Below are positions 47,826-57,279 of a stretch of 64,000 bases of DNA, piece by piece. Below the pieces are notes generated by a model that did no database searches, was not told where the DNA came from, and saw only the letters and a program-made list of their open reading frames with translations. How positions within the stretch are numbered: the stretch's first letter is position 1; each line of letters begins with the position of its first letter. The DNA is from Stenotrophomonas sp. ESTM1D_MKCIP4_1 (lineage in GTDB: Bacteria; Pseudomonadota; Gammaproteobacteria; Xanthomonadales; Xanthomonadaceae): contig NZ_CP026004.1 in assembly GCF_003086895.1 (NCBI RefSeq), forward strand, positions 4,050,684-4,114,683. The letters are read 5' to 3'. The position numbers and the translations under genes were made by a program.

Positions 47826-49210
47826 GCCAGACCAAGAATTTCAACCTGCCCGACCTGGGTGAAGGCCTGCCGGACGCGACCATCGTCGAGTGGTTCGTCA
47901 AGGAAGGCGACGTGATCAAGCTGGACGCGCCGCTGGTGTCGATGGAGACCGCCAAGGCCGTGGTGGAAGTGCCGTCCCCGGTATCGGGCAAGGTGCTGAA
48001 GCTGTCCGGCGCGGCCGGCGACATCATCCCGACCGGCGCGGTGCTGGCCAGCTTCGAGATCGACCCGAACCTGCCGCAGCGCGCCGATGGCCAGGACACC
48101 GGCCACAGCCACGGCCATGCGCCGGCCGCCCCTGCCGCACCGACCCCGCCGCCGATCCCCACGGCTGCAGCGGCCGCTGCTCCGGTGGCTGCCGAAGAAA
48201 AGGCCGAGCGCGATGACGCCGGCACCGTGGTCGGCGCCATGCAGAGCTCCAATGCCGTGCACACCGAACAGGCGCTGGCCGTCGGTGGCGTCAAGGCCGT
48301 GCCCGCCGTGCGTGCCACCGCGCGCAAGCTGGGCGTGGATCTGGCCCGCGTGCGCGCCACCGGCGCCGATGGCGCGGTGACCATGGCCGACGTCAAGCAG
48401 GCGGCGGCCGATGGCAGCGCCAAGCTGGGCGCCGCGCCGGTCCCGGTGGCTGCTGCTGCCTATGCCGCGCCGGCCCCGGCCCAGGTGTCGGCCCCGGTGC
48501 AGAGCGAAGCCCGCACCCCGCTGTCCGCCGCCGGCAAGCCGATGCGTACCCAGCCGCCGGGCGTGGTCGCCAAGGGCCAGCCGGAACCGCTGAAGGGCGT
48601 GCGCCGCAACATGGCGCGGGTGATGGCCGATGCGCACAGCAAGGTCGTGCCGACCACGCTGAACGACGACGCCGACATCCACGCCTGGCTGCCGGGCAAT
48701 GACGTCACTGCCCGCCTGGTGCGCGCGATCGTGGTCGCTGCCCAGAAGGTGCCGGCGATGAATGCCTGGTTCGATGGTGAAGCGCTGACCCGCACCCTGC
48801 ACGCACAGGTGGACATCGGCATTGCCGTGGACACCGACGACGGCCTGTTCGTGCCGGCGCTGCGCAATGCCGACATGCTGGATGCCCGAGGCATCCGCGA
48901 AGGCGTCAACCGCCTGCGCGAGCAGGTGGAAGCGCGCTCCATCGCGGCTTCGGAACTGAGCGGCTACACCATCTCGCTGTCCAACTTCGGCATGTTCGCC
49001 GGCCGCTACGCGACCCCGGTCGTGGTGCCGCCGTGCGTGGCGATCATCGGTGCCGGCCGGGCCCGCCACCAGATGACCCCGGTGATGGGCGGCGTGGAAG
49101 CGCACAAGGTCATCCCGCTGTCGGTGACCTTCGACCACCGCGCTGCCACCGGCGGCGAAGCGGCCCGCTTCCTGCGCGCCATGATGGATGATCTGGCACT
49201 GGCCAGCTGA
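47822..49210 (+). CDS. pdhC: 2-oxoacid dehydrogenase E2 acyltransferase
   Basis: A 462-residue E2 core. The N-terminal lipoyl domain (about 6-82) has K45 in VSMETAKAVVEV. An Ala/Pro linker follows. The E3-binding domain (about 160-197) reads VPAVRATARKLGVDL. The catalytic domain (about 240-462) has the site TFDHRAATGGEAARF, where H439 is kept but the usual Asp of HxxxDG is T443. The ATG overlaps the SH3 gene stop. The acyl group transferred could be acetyl or a branched acyl; the linked E1 is pyruvate-type. The missing Asp is odd and noted separately. Confidence 0.92.
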   Translation: MSQTKNFNLPDLGEGLPDATIVEWFVKEGDVIKLDAPLVSMETAKAVVEVPSPVSGKVLKLSGAAGDIIPTGAVLASFEIDPNLPQRADGQDTGHSHGHAPAAPAAPTPPPIPTAAAAAAPVAAEEKAERDDAGTVVGAMQSSNAVHTEQALAVGGVKAVPAVRATARKLGVDLARVRATGADGAVTMADVKQAAADGSAKLGAAPVPVAAAAYAAPAPAQVSAPVQSEARTPLSAAGKPMRTQPPGVVAKGQPEPLKGVRRNMARVMADAHSKVVPTTLNDDADIHAWLPGNDVTARLVRAIVVAAQKVPAMNAWFDGEALTRTLHAQVDIGIAVDTDDGLFVPALRNADMLDARGIREGVNRLREQVEARSIAASELSGYTISLSNFGMFAGRYATPVVVPPCVAIIGAGRARHQMTPVMGGVEAHKVIPLSVTFDHRAATGGEAARFLRAMMDDLALAS

Positions 49211-49220
49211 TCCCTTGATA

Positions 49221-49357
49221 GGTGGGGGCCAACCGCTGGTTGGCACCCCATAGGGAACAGAAAACGCCGGATGATCGGCGGCCTTGGCGTTTGCATGGGC
49301 AAAGTCGAGCTTGCTCGACTGCCGTTCGCGGAAGGCAAAGGCCGTCGAGCACGCTCG
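49221..49357. repeat. SMAG-like pair after the E2 gene
   Basis: GGTGGGGGCCAACCGCTGGTTGGCACCCC (49221-49249, symmetrical arms GTGCCAACC type) and the GTCGAGCTTGCTCGAC palindrome (49301-49320) followed by an imperfect inverted arm near 49343-49357. They lie between the E2 gene and the converging next gene. Confidence 0.75.
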
Positions 49358-49367
49358 CCGCTGCGTG

Positions 49368-50003
49368 TCAGCCCACCAGATCGCGCGATGCCACCACGTG
49401 TTCGCCCGGTGGCGGCGCCAGCGCCGCATCCACCAGCGCCCTGGCAATGCGCTCGGCCGGGTTGATGCGCCAGCCCCGCGGCAGTACCGGCCCCAGTGCG
49501 CCCAGTACCTTCAGCGCGAACCGCTCGCCACGGCGTACCTGCTGCCGCTGCCCCCCGATCAGGCCGGGCCGCACCAGAGTCAGCGAGGCAAAGCCCAGCG
49601 CGTGCAGGTCGCGCTCAAGCTCTCCCTTCACCCGGTTGTAGAAGAACGCCGAGCCCGCATCGGCGCCGGCAGCCGAATTCAACACGAAGATGCGGGCCCC
49701 CTGGCTCCGGGCCAGGTGGGCGAACGCCAGCGGGTAGTCATGGTCGATGCGGTGGAACGCCTCGCGGCTGCCGGCCTGGGCCATCGTGCTGCCCAGGGCG
49801 CAGATCACCGCATCCACCTCCGCCCAGTGCGGCGCCTCGGGCAGGGCATCGAACTGCAGCACCGGGGCATGCAGTTTCGGGTGGCTCAGGCCCAGCGGGC
49901 GACGGGTCGGGGCCACCACTGCGCGGCATAGCGGGTCATCCAGCAGCATCGGCAGGGCCAGCCCGCCCACCAGGCCGGTCGCCCCCAGCAACATCACGCG
50001 CAT
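49368..50003 (-). CDS. NAD(P)-binding Rossmann protein (atypical SDR)
   Basis: A 211-residue protein with a Rossmann fold. The nucleotide-binding motif GATGLVGGLALP is at about 6-17. VDAVICALGSTMAQAGS follows, then the tyrosine-bearing YNRVKGELERDL (about 124-135). The C-terminal half is short, as in YwnB/NmrA-like or oxidoreductase HTATIP2-like proteins. ATG 50003 (MRVMLLGATG) has GGAGG 6 bp upstream. The substrate is unknown. Confidence 0.88.
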   Translation of the reverse strand: MRVMLLGATGLVGGLALPMLLDDPLCRAVVAPTRRPLGLSHPKLHAPVLQFDALPEAPHWAEVDAVICALGSTMAQAGSREAFHRIDHDYPLAFAHLARSQGARIFVLNSAAGADAGSAFFYNRVKGELERDLHALGFASLTLVRPGLIGGQRQQVRRGERFALKVLGALGPVLPRGWRINPAERIARALVDAALAPPPGEHVVASRDLVG

Positions 50004-50109
50004 ACCCACCTCCCCTGCGGCATCCTGTGGCCCATCGTAGCCGTTCAAGCCGTCGGCGGCCGCGCCGATATGCTCTCACCAGCCCCTGCCAGCCCCAGGA
50101 TTTTCAACC

Positions 50110-51648
50110 ATGACGGACCAGCCCGATCACCGCCCTGCCCCCGGCACCGCCCTGGGACCGCCGGCGCGCGTTCGCGCGGTGTCCGACGACGGCCGTGGCG
50201 ACCGGGTGGTCCTGCAGGGCGGCTCGGCGGTGGCCCTGCAGCAGTTGTTCGCCGTCGCCGATGCACCCGAGCCGCTGCTGGCCGCCTTTGCCAATGGCAT
50301 GGCCACCCTGCCCGGCGAGCTGGGCGACATGGGTGACCGCCTGCAGTCGGCCCAGGCCAGCGCGGACTGGCCGCGTTACGGCCGGGCCATGCGGCAGCTG
50401 ATCGACAAATACATCCGCACCATCGAGCAGCACTCCCCCGACGGCCAGCCCGACAGCCTGCGCCTGTCTGAACAACTGCGGCTGCTGCTGGGCGGCGCAG
50501 TGGTATCGCTGCTGCAGCACGACCCCGACCTGCGCGACCAGGCCCAGGCGTTGGCCGCGCAGCTGCGGAAATGGCAGCCGGGCGCACCGCTTGAACCCAT
50601 CGAACAGGGCGTGCGCGAGCTGGGCCACCAGGTGGGCGTGCGCGCGGAAAGCTGGCAGGAGCAGCAGGCGCTGCTGCTGGAACTGTTCGCGCTGCTGCTG
50701 GAAAACGTGAGTGAGCTGCTCGATGACCGCAGCTGGCTGCAGGGCCAGATCGCTGCGGTACGCCAGCTGCTGGCCGGTCCGCTGGAAGCGGAATCGGTCG
50801 AGCGCACGCGTGCCGAACTGCGCGAGGTGATCTACAAGCAGGGCCTGCTGCGCCAGGGCATCGACGATTCCAAGGCGGCGATGCGCGGCCTGATGGGTGA
50901 GTTCATCGAACGCATGGACGGCATGGCTGCCAGCACTGGCGAATACCACGACCGCATCGGCAGCTATGCGCTGCAGCTGCGCGAAGCGCGCAGCATCGCC
51001 GATCTCAACCACCTGCTGCAGGAAGTGATGCACGACACCGGCAAGGTGCAGCAGCAGGCCGCGCAGGCGCGCGACCACCTGGCCAGCGCGCGGCAGGAAG
51101 TGGAACGGGCCGAACGGCGCATCACCGAACTGGAACAGGAACTGCGCGAGGCCGGTGATCTGGCCCGCATCGATCCGTTGACCCAGGCGCTCAACCGACG
51201 CGGCCTGGACGAGATGCTGCAGCGGGAAATGGCACGGGCGGCGCGCAACAGCACGCCACTGGGCCTGGCGGTGATCGACCTGGATGATTTCCACCAGACA
51301 AACGACACCCATGGCCATGCCGGTGGCGACGCGCTTCTGCAGCACCTGGTGTCGATCTGCCGCCTGCTGCTGCGCGCCACCGATGGCGTAGCCCGCCTGG
51401 GCGGCGACGAGTTCGTGCTGGTGCTGCCGGAAACCCCCGGCGCCGACAGCATGGCCACGGTGCAGCGTCTGCAGCGCTCGCTGGCCCACCGCGTACTGAC
51501 CGTGCAGGACCAGCGCGTGCCGGTGCATTTCAGCGCCGGGCTGGCGCAGTGGCAGCCCGGCGATGATGCCGACGCCCTGCTGCGGCGCGCCGACGAGGCG
51601 CTGTATGTGGCCAAGCGCCAGGGCAAGAACCGCGTGCAGGCGGGGTAA
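50110..51648 (+). CDS. GGDEF diguanylate cyclase
   Basis: A 512-residue cytoplasmic protein. Residues about 1-350 are helical, with long coiled-coil stretches rich in Gln, Arg, Ala and Glu, and no sensor domain I recognise. The C-terminal GGDEF domain (about 352-512) has the active motif GGDEF at about 435-439, with RATD exactly 5 residues before it (the RxxD inhibitory site). It should synthesise c-di-GMP, with feedback inhibition. It is divergent from the NAD(P)-binding gene and convergent with DUF808. Start is ATG 50110 (MTDQPDHRPAP). Confidence 0.93.
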   Translation: MTDQPDHRPAPGTALGPPARVRAVSDDGRGDRVVLQGGSAVALQQLFAVADAPEPLLAAFANGMATLPGELGDMGDRLQSAQASADWPRYGRAMRQLIDKYIRTIEQHSPDGQPDSLRLSEQLRLLLGGAVVSLLQHDPDLRDQAQALAAQLRKWQPGAPLEPIEQGVRELGHQVGVRAESWQEQQALLLELFALLLENVSELLDDRSWLQGQIAAVRQLLAGPLEAESVERTRAELREVIYKQGLLRQGIDDSKAAMRGLMGEFIERMDGMAASTGEYHDRIGSYALQLREARSIADLNHLLQEVMHDTGKVQQQAAQARDHLASARQEVERAERRITELEQELREAGDLARIDPLTQALNRRGLDEMLQREMARAARNSTPLGLAVIDLDDFHQTNDTHGHAGGDALLQHLVSICRLLLRATDGVARLGGDEFVLVLPETPGADSMATVQRLQRSLAHRVLTVQDQRVPVHFSAGLAQWQPGDDADALLRRADEALYVAKRQGKNRVQAG

Positions 51649-51678
51649 TCCCGCATCACACCGGAACCGGCTCTGGTG

Positions 51679-51700
51679 GGTGCCGACCGTTGGTCGGCAC
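51679..51700. repeat. SMAG repeat (GTGCCGACCGTTGGTC class)
   Basis: One GTGCCGACCGTTGGTCGGCAC palindrome between the convergent cyclase and DUF808 genes. Confidence 0.85.
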
Positions 51701-51722
51701 GCCCTTCGCGGCGCGCGGTCGC

Positions 51723-52649
51723 TTATTTGCCGCGCAGCTTCTGGAAGCCGGTCACGGCGGCCAGGACGATGGCGCCGGCAACGATGCCGACCACCATGTT
51801 CGCCGCTGCACCGATCAGCCAGCCCCATTGCCCTTCGCCACCCAGGCCCTGCACAGCGTGGTGCAGCACCGGCACGTTGTGCACCAGGATGCCGCCGCCG
51901 ACCAGGAACATGGCGATGGTGCCGGCCACCGACAGGAACTTCATCAGCCACGGCGCGGACACCACCAGGCCACGGCCGAAGGCGGCCACGGCCCCGCCCT
52001 TGCGCGACAGGTACAGGCCCACGTCATCCAGCTTCACGATGCCGGCCACCAGGCCGTAGACGAACACTGTCATCGCCAGTGCCACCACCGACAGGGTCAG
52101 CAGCTGCTGGGTGAAGGCCACCGTCGCCACCACGCCCAGGGTCAGCACGATGATCTCGGCTGACAGGATGAAGTCGGTGCGGACGGCGCCCTTCACCTTG
52201 TCCTTCTCCCACGCCACCATGTCCACCTGCGCATCGGCCAGCGCCTTGCGCCGCTCGGCCTGGTGTTCGGCGTCCTCGTCGGCCGAATGCAGGAAGCGGT
52301 GCGCCAGCTTTTCCACGCCTTCAAAGCACAGGAAGGCGCCGCCGATCATCATCAGCGGCACGATCAGCGGCACGTTCCAGCCACGGCTGTGCAGCCAGGC
52401 CTCCAGCGCACTGATGGCCAGTGCCGCCGGCACCAGGATCACCTTGTTCACCAGCGAGCCCTTGGCCACCGCCCACACCACCGGCAGTTCGCGGTTGGCA
52501 TTGACGCCGGTCACCTGCTGCGCGTTCAGTGCCAGGTCGTCGCCGAGCACCCCAGCGGTTTTCTTCGCCGCGACTTTGGTGAGGATCGAGACGTCGTCGA
52601 GCAGCGTAGCGATATCGTCGAGCAGGGCGAACAGACTGGCACCGGCCAT
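51723..52649 (-). CDS. DUF808 (YedI-type) membrane protein
   Basis: A 308-residue polytopic membrane protein of the DUF808 family. The N-terminal signature MAGASLFALLDDIATLLDDVSILTK leads to a first hydrophobic stretch; further helices lie at about 70-105, 160-215 and 235-300. The function of the family is unknown. ATG 52649 is the only start consistent with the family. It is divergent from ubiB across a SMAG pair. Confidence 0.9.
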   Translation of the reverse strand: MAGASLFALLDDIATLLDDVSILTKVAAKKTAGVLGDDLALNAQQVTGVNANRELPVVWAVAKGSLVNKVILVPAALAISALEAWLHSRGWNVPLIVPLMMIGGAFLCFEGVEKLAHRFLHSADEDAEHQAERRKALADAQVDMVAWEKDKVKGAVRTDFILSAEIIVLTLGVVATVAFTQQLLTLSVVALAMTVFVYGLVAGIVKLDDVGLYLSRKGGAVAAFGRGLVVSAPWLMKFLSVAGTIAMFLVGGGILVHNVPVLHHAVQGLGGEGQWGWLIGAAANMVVGIVAGAIVLAAVTGFQKLRGK

Positions 52650-52754
52650 GATGGATCCAATGAGGGGATGGACGGATTCTGACCGATCCAGTGCCTGCTG
52701 CGGAAGCGGGTTCACCGCACGCCCACCGGACCCCGGCCACACTGCAGAGCCGCG

Positions 52755-52823
52755 GTAGTGCCGGCCGCTGGCCGGCAGCCACGTCGCCCCGCCTTGGCGC
52801 TGCCGGCCAGCGGCCGGCACTAC
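52755..52823. repeat. Inverted SMAG pair between DUF808 and ubiB
   Basis: Two GTAGTGCCGGCC palindromes in opposite orientation (52755-52777 and 52801-52823) separated by 23 bp, lying upstream of both divergent genes. Confidence 0.85.
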
Positions 52824-52852
52824 CCCCTGTCTTGCCTGCATGGGAGTTCCGC

Positions 52853-54544
52853 TTGAGCAATCCGTCCACCGCCACGGCCAATCCCCCGCTGGTCAAAGGC
52901 ATGAACCGGCGCAGCCAGATCCTGCGCCTGCTGATGCGCTACCGCCATTCGGGCGTGTTTTCCGGCATGAACCTGGACGCGGCAGGCAGCCATACCGATG
53001 TGCCCGCCGACGGCAACCCGGAACAGTTCGTCAGCGACCTGGAAGCGCTGGGGCCGACCTTCGTCAAGCTGGGGCAGATGCTGTCCACGCGCCCGGACAT
53101 GGTGCCGGTGGAATTTGCCACCGCGCTGGAGCGCATGCAGGAAAGCGTGGCGCCCATTCCGGTCGAGCGCATCCACGCCATCGTCGAACAGGAACTGGGT
53201 GCCGGGGTGAACAAGCTGTTTGCCTCATTCGATCCGGAACCGCTGGGCTGCGCCTCGATCGCCCAGGTGCACCGCGCGGTGCTGCACGACGGGCGGCTGG
53301 TGGCAGTGAAGGTGCAGAAACCCGAAGTGGCCGCGCAGCTGCGTTCAGACCTGGAAGCACTGCGCAGCTTCGCGCTGGCGGCCGACCACCTCACCCAGGT
53401 CGGCCGACGCGTGCGGCTGCGAGACTGGCTCAACGAGTTCGCCAAAACGCTGATGCAGGAACTGGACTACCACGCCGAGGCCGAGAACCTCGCCCGGTTC
53501 GGTCGCCACCTCAAGCCGTTCCGACGCCTGTGGGTACCGCAGCCGCTGTGGGATTACTGCAGCCAGCGCGTGCTGACCATGGAACTGGCCACCGGCGTGC
53601 GCGTGGATGCCATTCCCGATGTGCGCCGTACCGAGCAGGCGATGGATCCGCTGGCCGCGGCACTGATCCGCGGCTACCTGGACCAGATCTTCGTGCACGG
53701 CGAGATCCACGCCGACCCGCACCCCGGCAATCTGCGCGTCACGCCCGAAGGTCGCCTGGCGATCTTCGACCTGGGCATGGTCGCGCACATGCCGCCGCGT
53801 CTGCGCGAGCGCCTGTTGAAGATCCTGTTCGCCGCTGTCGACGGCCGTGGCGAGGAAGTGGCCGACGACCTCATCAGCATCAGCACGCGGCTGGAAGCCT
53901 TCGACGAGGAACGCTACCTGCGCGAGACCGGCCAGCTGATTGCCCGCTATGCCGCCAGCGGCAGCTTCTCCGAAGGCCGCGTGGTGCTGGACATGGTGCG
54001 CATCGCCACCGCGTCGGGCCTGCGCACGCCGCCGGAACTGAGCCTGGTCGGCAAGGCCCTGCTGAACCTGGAAACCGTGTGCCGCCTGCTGGCGCCGGAA
54101 CTGGATACGCGTCGCATCGTCGAACGCCAGCTGCAGCACGTGATGCGCGCGCGCCTGAAGAAATCGCTGTCGGCGGCCAACCTGGCCAGCGAAGCGATGG
54201 AGCTGCAGCAGCTGCTGCGCGATGGGCCGCGCAAGCTGACCGACATCATGGCGCTGCTGGCCGAGAACCGCCTGCAGATGAAAGTGACGGGGCTGGAAGA
54301 ATCGCGGTTGATGGAGAACCTGCAGAAGATCGCCAACCGCGTGGCGGCCGGCATCATCAGTGCGGCGCTGATCATGGCGGCCTCGCTGATGATGAAGCTG
54401 GACACCGGCTGGCACGTGTTCGGTTACCCCGCCATTGCACTGTTCCTGATGCTGATCGGCGTGGTACTCGGCCTCGGCATCGTCACCAGCGCATTGCTGT
54501 TTGATCGACGTGCACGTGCGCGTGAGGAACGCGGGCATCGTTGA
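52853..54544 (+). CDS. ubiB: UbiB/ABC1 family kinase-like protein
   Basis: A 563-residue atypical kinase of the UbiB family, needed for ubiquinone synthesis. Family marks are the KxGQ motif LGPTFVKLGQMLSTRPD (about 63-79), the Ala-rich loop GCASIAQVHRAVL, VAVKVQKP with the catalytic Lys, GEIHADPHPGNL, and FDLGMVAHM. Two C-terminal transmembrane helices (about 505-525, 530-553) anchor it. The TTG at 52853 has GGGAG 6 bp upstream; ATG 52901 lacks a good ribosome site and is the alternative. It follows the DUF808 gene divergently. Confidence 0.9.
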   Translation: MSNPSTATANPPLVKGMNRRSQILRLLMRYRHSGVFSGMNLDAAGSHTDVPADGNPEQFVSDLEALGPTFVKLGQMLSTRPDMVPVEFATALERMQESVAPIPVERIHAIVEQELGAGVNKLFASFDPEPLGCASIAQVHRAVLHDGRLVAVKVQKPEVAAQLRSDLEALRSFALAADHLTQVGRRVRLRDWLNEFAKTLMQELDYHAEAENLARFGRHLKPFRRLWVPQPLWDYCSQRVLTMELATGVRVDAIPDVRRTEQAMDPLAAALIRGYLDQIFVHGEIHADPHPGNLRVTPEGRLAIFDLGMVAHMPPRLRERLLKILFAAVDGRGEEVADDLISISTRLEAFDEERYLRETGQLIARYAASGSFSEGRVVLDMVRIATASGLRTPPELSLVGKALLNLETVCRLLAPELDTRRIVERQLQHVMRARLKKSLSAANLASEAMELQQLLRDGPRKLTDIMALLAENRLQMKVTGLEESRLMENLQKIANRVAAGIISAALIMAASLMMKLDTGWHVFGYPAIALFLMLIGVVLGLGIVTSALLFDRRARAREERGHR

Positions 54545-54570
54545 AGAAACGGGAAATCGCGCCGTTTCTT
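54544..54570 (+). terminator. Hairpin overlapping the ubiB stop
   Basis: AAGAAACGG/CCGTTTCTT, a 9-bp stem with a 9-nt loop, begins at the stop codon of ubiB and ends in TTAAT. A short terminator or mRNA stabiliser. Confidence 0.65.
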
Positions 54571-54776
54571 AATGAAATCGCGTAGCGGCATTCACGCTGT
54601 TTTTACCTGCAGGGCGCGATTTCACCTCATGTAACGAACAAACATTTCAGTCAGGTTCGTGCATGCACTATCGGGTCATCGGCCTGTCATGCATGTGTGC
54701 TTGCGACAGCGCCGGTTGGATGGACACGCGTCGGTACGACGTCCATCACCACCTCCCGTCACTGCCGAAGCCGCTT

Positions 54777-56882
54777 ATGCTCTGGATCCTGCTGCTGTCG
54801 CTGTTGCTGTTGGCCTGGCTGTTCGTCGCCTCCGATAAGTGGGTGTGGTGGAAGGCGAGCGCGTTCTCGCTGCTGCTGCTCTCCCTCAGCACGTGGTGGT
54901 TGATCGACAAGCTGTCCGGCGATGGTCTGAATGCAGCCACGCTCTACCATCTGGGCGCCGACATGGAAGGCGCCGGCATCGCCGACTTCAAGGGCTATAT
55001 CGCCGGCTACATCGCCCTGATCCTGGTATCGCTGCTGCCGCTGTTCACCACGCGGGTGAAGCGCTGGCGCCGCCCGGGCCGTGGCGGTGCATGGTTTGCC
55101 GGGTTTGCGGTGGTGTGGTTCGCCACGATCATGGTCAGCCCGCTGGCGCGCGATGGCCAGCGCCTGTACCAGCAGCTGCGCCCGGTTGATTTCGCGCGCA
55201 TCGCCCCGGAATACCAGGTGCCGACGCAGCCGCTGCAGCGCCCGCGCAACATCGTCTGGATCTACGGTGAAAGCCTGGAACGCACCTATCTGGACGAGAA
55301 CGTATTCCCCGGCCTGATGCCGAACATCAACCGCCTGGCCAGCCAGTCGCTGGACGTGCGCGGGCTGGCCTCGGCCGAGGGCAGCGGCTGGACCATTGCC
55401 GGCCTGGTGTCCTCGATGTGCGGCGTGCCGCTGACCACCTCGCAGGGCGATGAGAACAGCATGGACCGCATGGGCAGCTTCCTGCCGAAGGCCGTGTGCC
55501 TGGGCGATTACCTGAAGCAGCAGGGCTACACCAATCATTACCTGGGTGGCGCCAGCGGCCGCTTCGCCGGCAAGGGGCAGTTCCTGGTCAGCCACGGCTT
55601 TGATGAAGTGCATGACCTGGACTGGTTCAAGCAGCAGAAGAAGATCGGCCGCATCCACTACTCGCCGTGGGGCGTGCATGACGACGTGCTGCTGGATACC
55701 GCCTACCAGCGCTTCGAGCAGCTCTCGCGCAAGGGCGAACCGTTCATGCTGACCACGCTCACGATGGATACCCATCACCCGGCCGGTCACCTGCCGGTGG
55801 CGTGCAAGGGCCAGCGCTATCAGAGCCAGTACGGCAACATCAACATGCTCAACGCGCTCAAGTGCAGCGACCGGTTGATCTCGCAGCTGGTGCAGCGCAT
55901 CCAGGCCAGCCCGTATGGCAAGGAAACGCTGATCGTCATCGCCTCGGACCATCTGGCGATGCCCAACGATCTGACCCACATCCTCACCCGGCAGAAGCGC
56001 GAGAACCTGCTGCTGTTCCTCGGCGAAGGCATTACCCCGCAGCAGCTGGACACCGACGCGGGCACCACCCTGGATTCGGGTGCGACCCTGCTCAGCCTGC
56101 TGGATCCGAACCTGAAGACGATGGGCTTCGGCCGTTCGCTCATCGACACGCAGCGCGCGCCGAGTGCCAGCATGGCAAGCCAGCGCGAAGGCGGCCGCGA
56201 CTACCCGCAGTACCTGGCCTTTGCCCGTTCGCTGTGGCTGGGCGAGCCGACCCGCGAACTGAAGATCGACAGCGATGACCAGGTGGTGGTGGGCCTGCAG
56301 CACGTGCAGCCGCCGGTACTGCTGGAATACGGCAAGGACTGGAGCCTGAAATCGGTGTATCTGGAAAACACCTCGCGCCAGTTTGACGATGCCGACCCGG
56401 ACAACACCCTGGCCTACGTGGACCGCTGCACGGCCTTCGAGGACGGCTCGGCCGACGGCGACTGGTGTGCCCTGCTGGTGAACCGCGACAACGGCATCAA
56501 GCTGTTCCGCGATGACGATCTGCGCGGCGGCATCGCCGTGGATGCACCGCTGGAATCCTTCCAGGGCCCTCGCCCGAGCGTGCGCCAGGCGCACATGATC
56601 ACCCAGAAGGGCCGCCGCACCCGTGCCGGCCAGTACATGCTGGAACTGGTGGCGAGCCAGCGTCCGGACCGGGGCTTCTGGATCGAGGCGGTGTCGTCGC
56701 AACGCAAGGTGGTACTGGCCCAGCAGTGGGTGCAGCCGGATGCGGATGGCAGGATCAACGTCTCGTTCGGGTTGGACCACGAAGTGGATGACCTGGAAAT
56801 CCGCGCATGGTTGAACCATGCCGAGAAGCTGGCGGTGGATACGTTCGCACTGGTGCCGTCGCGCGTGCGACCGCGAGGGTAA
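54777..56882 (+). CDS. opgB: Phosphoglycerol transferase I (OpgB type)
   Basis: A 701-residue membrane enzyme that moves phosphoglycerol from membrane lipid to periplasmic glucans. Four N-terminal helices (about 2-18, 28-45, 78-97, 108-130) are followed by a periplasmic sulfatase-like domain: IVWIYGESLERTYLDEN (about 159-175) holds the metal and nucleophile region, and TLTMDTHHPAGHL and VIASDHLAMPNDL supply further metal ligands. The E. coli OpgB has the same layout. I start at ATG 54777, where the first helix begins, rather than 114 bp upstream. An osmotic role is expected, in keeping with the nearby mechanosensitive channel. Confidence 0.92.
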   Translation: MLWILLLSLLLLAWLFVASDKWVWWKASAFSLLLLSLSTWWLIDKLSGDGLNAATLYHLGADMEGAGIADFKGYIAGYIALILVSLLPLFTTRVKRWRRPGRGGAWFAGFAVVWFATIMVSPLARDGQRLYQQLRPVDFARIAPEYQVPTQPLQRPRNIVWIYGESLERTYLDENVFPGLMPNINRLASQSLDVRGLASAEGSGWTIAGLVSSMCGVPLTTSQGDENSMDRMGSFLPKAVCLGDYLKQQGYTNHYLGGASGRFAGKGQFLVSHGFDEVHDLDWFKQQKKIGRIHYSPWGVHDDVLLDTAYQRFEQLSRKGEPFMLTTLTMDTHHPAGHLPVACKGQRYQSQYGNINMLNALKCSDRLISQLVQRIQASPYGKETLIVIASDHLAMPNDLTHILTRQKRENLLLFLGEGITPQQLDTDAGTTLDSGATLLSLLDPNLKTMGFGRSLIDTQRAPSASMASQREGGRDYPQYLAFARSLWLGEPTRELKIDSDDQVVVGLQHVQPPVLLEYGKDWSLKSVYLENTSRQFDDADPDNTLAYVDRCTAFEDGSADGDWCALLVNRDNGIKLFRDDDLRGGIAVDAPLESFQGPRPSVRQAHMITQKGRRTRAGQYMLELVASQRPDRGFWIEAVSSQRKVVLAQQWVQPDADGRINVSFGLDHEVDDLEIRAWLNHAEKLAVDTFALVPSRVRPRG

Positions 56883-56971
56883 GGCGTGTTCTTTTGCAGG
56901 GCTTGCAGCCCTGCACCCGCGGTAGTGCCGGCCGCTGGCCGGCAACAGCAACAGCGGGCATTCCGTGGGAT

Positions 56972-57073
56972 GGCGGGGCACTGTGGGTTTGCGGGGACGC
57001 CGTAAATACGTCCATGTAGGCTTGGTCGCCGCATCCATGCGGCTCACACCCCGCAAACCCACAGTGCCCCGCC
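56972..57073. repeat. Long hairpin element, copy 1
   Basis: Twenty-five-base arms (beginning GGCGGGGCACTGTGGGTTTG) pair perfectly across a 52-bp core that contains TACGTCCATGTAGGCTTGG and a small GCATCCATGC hairpin. It is 102 bp long. The core is shared with copy 2 in reverse complement. Confidence 0.88.
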
Positions 57074-57279
57074 TTCGACAGTTGGCCGGTGGCTGTTGGT
57101 GGGTGCCGACCGTTGGTCGGCACATCTGTCAGATATCGATATTCAAATGGGATCCGAGTAGATCCACGCCATGCGTGGATGAAATCCGTCAGATATCGAA
57201 TGAATTCATCCGTGCCGACCAACGGTCGGCACCCACCAGAGCAGAGCGCTGCTCCGACAGATCGCAGGAAGCTGTCAGA

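Noticed and set aside
51723..52841. 372-residue DUF808 start at 52841
   Set aside because: The added N-terminus reads through two SMAG palindromes. The family begins at MAGASLFALLDD (52649).
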